This document shows positions 14,500 through 15,295 of a stretch of DNA of 15,295 bases, one piece after another. Origin of the DNA: Mariprofundaceae bacterium (GTDB taxonomy: Bacteria > Pseudomonadota > Zetaproteobacteria > Mariprofundales > Mariprofundaceae); assembly GCA_030950825.1 (NCBI GenBank), contig JAUZQT010000063.1, positions 1 through 15,295 on the forward strand. The letters are read 5' to 3'. Positions within the stretch are counted from its first letter, which is position 1. Each line of letters opens with the position of its first letter. The notes beneath the pieces are model-generated. The model saw only the letters and a program-made list of their open reading frames with translations, was not told the DNA's origin and did no database searches. A program made the position numbers and the translations under genes.

Positions 14500-14877
14500 A
14501 TGCAGATGCAAAACAATACAAAACAGAAATTATCGGAAGCAGATTCCATCCGAATTGTTCGCCATATGATATATGATAACCCCAGCTCAAATCGAACCGA
14601 AATATCACGGCTTGTATGCGAGCACTTTGATTTTCATAACGCAAAAGACAAACCCCAACAGTCGGGTTGTCTAAAAGCATTGCGCGAACTTGAAAATCCA
14701 GAGCATTTTATATTACCAGCCCTCTGTTCTATTTCACAGCATAAGGCAGCTCCCAAACGGCTGGACCAGGCCGTTCCATTCCCTATTGACGTGCCCTTAA
14801 AAGCTGGGAACATCATTGGATTAAAGCTGGTTCAGGTAAGCAGTCTAGAGCAAATAGCTATCTGGAATAACTCATGA
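14500..14877 (+). pseudogene. DUF4338/DruA-like protein, N-terminal part (frameshifted)
   Basis: The 125-residue frame has the DUF4338 N-terminal signature: NRTEISRLVCEHFDFHN, then CLKALRELENPEHFILP, and it ends LEQIAIWNNS. In family members a WN motif is followed directly by a (R)EHP or xYHYLG stretch and a QLRYL motif. Here that continuation lies in the -1 frame starting at 14874. The TGA (14875-14877) overlaps an ATG (14874) as ATGA. Either a single base was lost or the gene now works as two coupled parts. The ATG at 14500 has only a distant AGGAG upstream, so the start is uncertain. DUF4338 includes DruA of the Druantia anti-phage system; some relatives, as I recall, are tied to transposases. 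Confidence 0.75.
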
Positions 14878-15295
14878 TACGCGAGCACCCACGAAAAACG
14901 ACCACGATGGCCAGTGCGCAGCTTCGTTACCTGATTCATTCAGAGCATGGGTGGTTGGGCGGTTTTGGTTTTTCTGCATCGGCATTGAGGCTTCGTGATC
15001 GGGAAGCGTGGATAGGCTGGAGCGATGACGCACGAAAAAAACAACTACATCGAATCATCAACTTAAGCCGATTCCTCATTCGCCCCTCGGTTCAATGCCG
15101 TAATTTAGCTTCGCATTGCATGTGCTTGGTGTTGCGCCGAATTGTTGATGATTTTGAGGCTGTTTACCACTATCGGCCTTGGCTGGTGGAAAGTTTTGTA
15201 GATACGGAACGACATACAGGCGTGGTCTACGAAGCATCCAACTGGATTAAAGTCGGGCAAACTCAAGGGCGAGGGCGAAACGGTGCTTCAAGCAA
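14874..15295 (+). CDS. DUF4338/DruA-like protein, C-terminal part (partial)
   Basis: This frame continues the split gene and runs off the window without a stop: 140 codons are visible. Family motifs in order are ASAQLRYLI, EHGWLGGFGFSASALRL, REAWIGWSDDAR and INLSRFLIRPSVQCRNLASH. Then come YRPWLVESFVD and ASNWIKVGQTQGRGR, the usual end of the DUF4338 core. The conserved residues appear intact, so decay, if any, is recent. It could be translated by reinitiation at the ATGA overlap. Whether it ends soon, continues into a transposase-like domain, or is followed by other Druantia genes lies outside the window. Confidence 0.8.
   Translation, partial: MIREHPRKTTTMASAQLRYLIHSEHGWLGGFGFSASALRLRDREAWIGWSDDARKKQLHRIINLSRFLIRPSVQCRNLASHCMCLVLRRIVDDFEAVYHYRPWLVESFVDTERHTGVVYEASNWIKVGQTQGRGRNGASS

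Noticed and set aside
14500..15295. A complete Druantia defence system
   Set aside because: Only a split DruA-like gene is present; no DruE-type helicase or other Druantia gene is visible, and DUF4338 proteins also occur outside Druantia.

Overview
The window splits into a chromosomal core (about 476-11152) and an accessory stretch (about 11259-15295). Base composition is moderate and slightly AT-rich. The minus-strand order leuB - asd - fimV - (membrane gene) - truA is a Gamma/Betaproteobacterial-type arrangement. The nrdR and glyA genes and a TM1570-type methyltransferase beside rplS also fit a proteobacterium that makes FimV, such as a gammaproteobacterium or a zetaproteobacterium. The exact lineage is inference and cannot be settled from sequence reading alone.

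Layout. 1-475: no convincing gene; three copies of a 29-bp repeat with self-complementary ends. 476-9535 (minus strand): a tightly packed run glyA > nrdR > leuB > asd > fimV > EcfT-like membrane gene > truA. Several starts overlap the upstream stop by 1 or 4 bases, which implies co-transcription and coupled translation. A strong intrinsic terminator (9565-9596) sits between rplS and glyA. 9666-11152 (minus): rplS, a SPOUT-like RNA methyltransferase of the TM1570/PF09936 type, and a small ASCH-domain protein. The core genes serve translation and RNA modification (L19, methyltransferase, TruA), one-carbon metabolism (GlyA), control of ribonucleotide reductase (NrdR), amino-acid synthesis (LeuB, Asd) and a polar cell-wall-binding hub protein (FimV).

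11259-15295 is accessory. A conserved hypothetical gene (11259-11714) is followed by a reversed higBA toxin-antitoxin module whose higB is frameshifted. Beyond the module lies a second copy of the last 131 bp of the hypothetical gene. The two copies differ at only five positions, and all five are silent third-codon changes. The module therefore looks like an insertion at a gene's 3' end that brought, or left behind, an independently evolved copy of that end. Next come an intact vapBC pair with a palindrome over its promoter, and a 241-bp non-autonomous element with 15-bp inverted ends and an 8-bp near-perfect target duplication. An IS66-family transposase tail with a matching inverted end follows. 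Last is a DUF4338 (DruA-like) gene split by a -1 frameshift at an ATGA overlap; it runs off the window end.

The most noteworthy points are the 3'-end duplication around higBA, the broken DruA-like gene, the IS66-related miniature element, and the 5' repeat cluster. I see no complete new multi-gene defence system inside these bases. The DruA-like gene is cut by the window edge, so its downstream partners are unseen.
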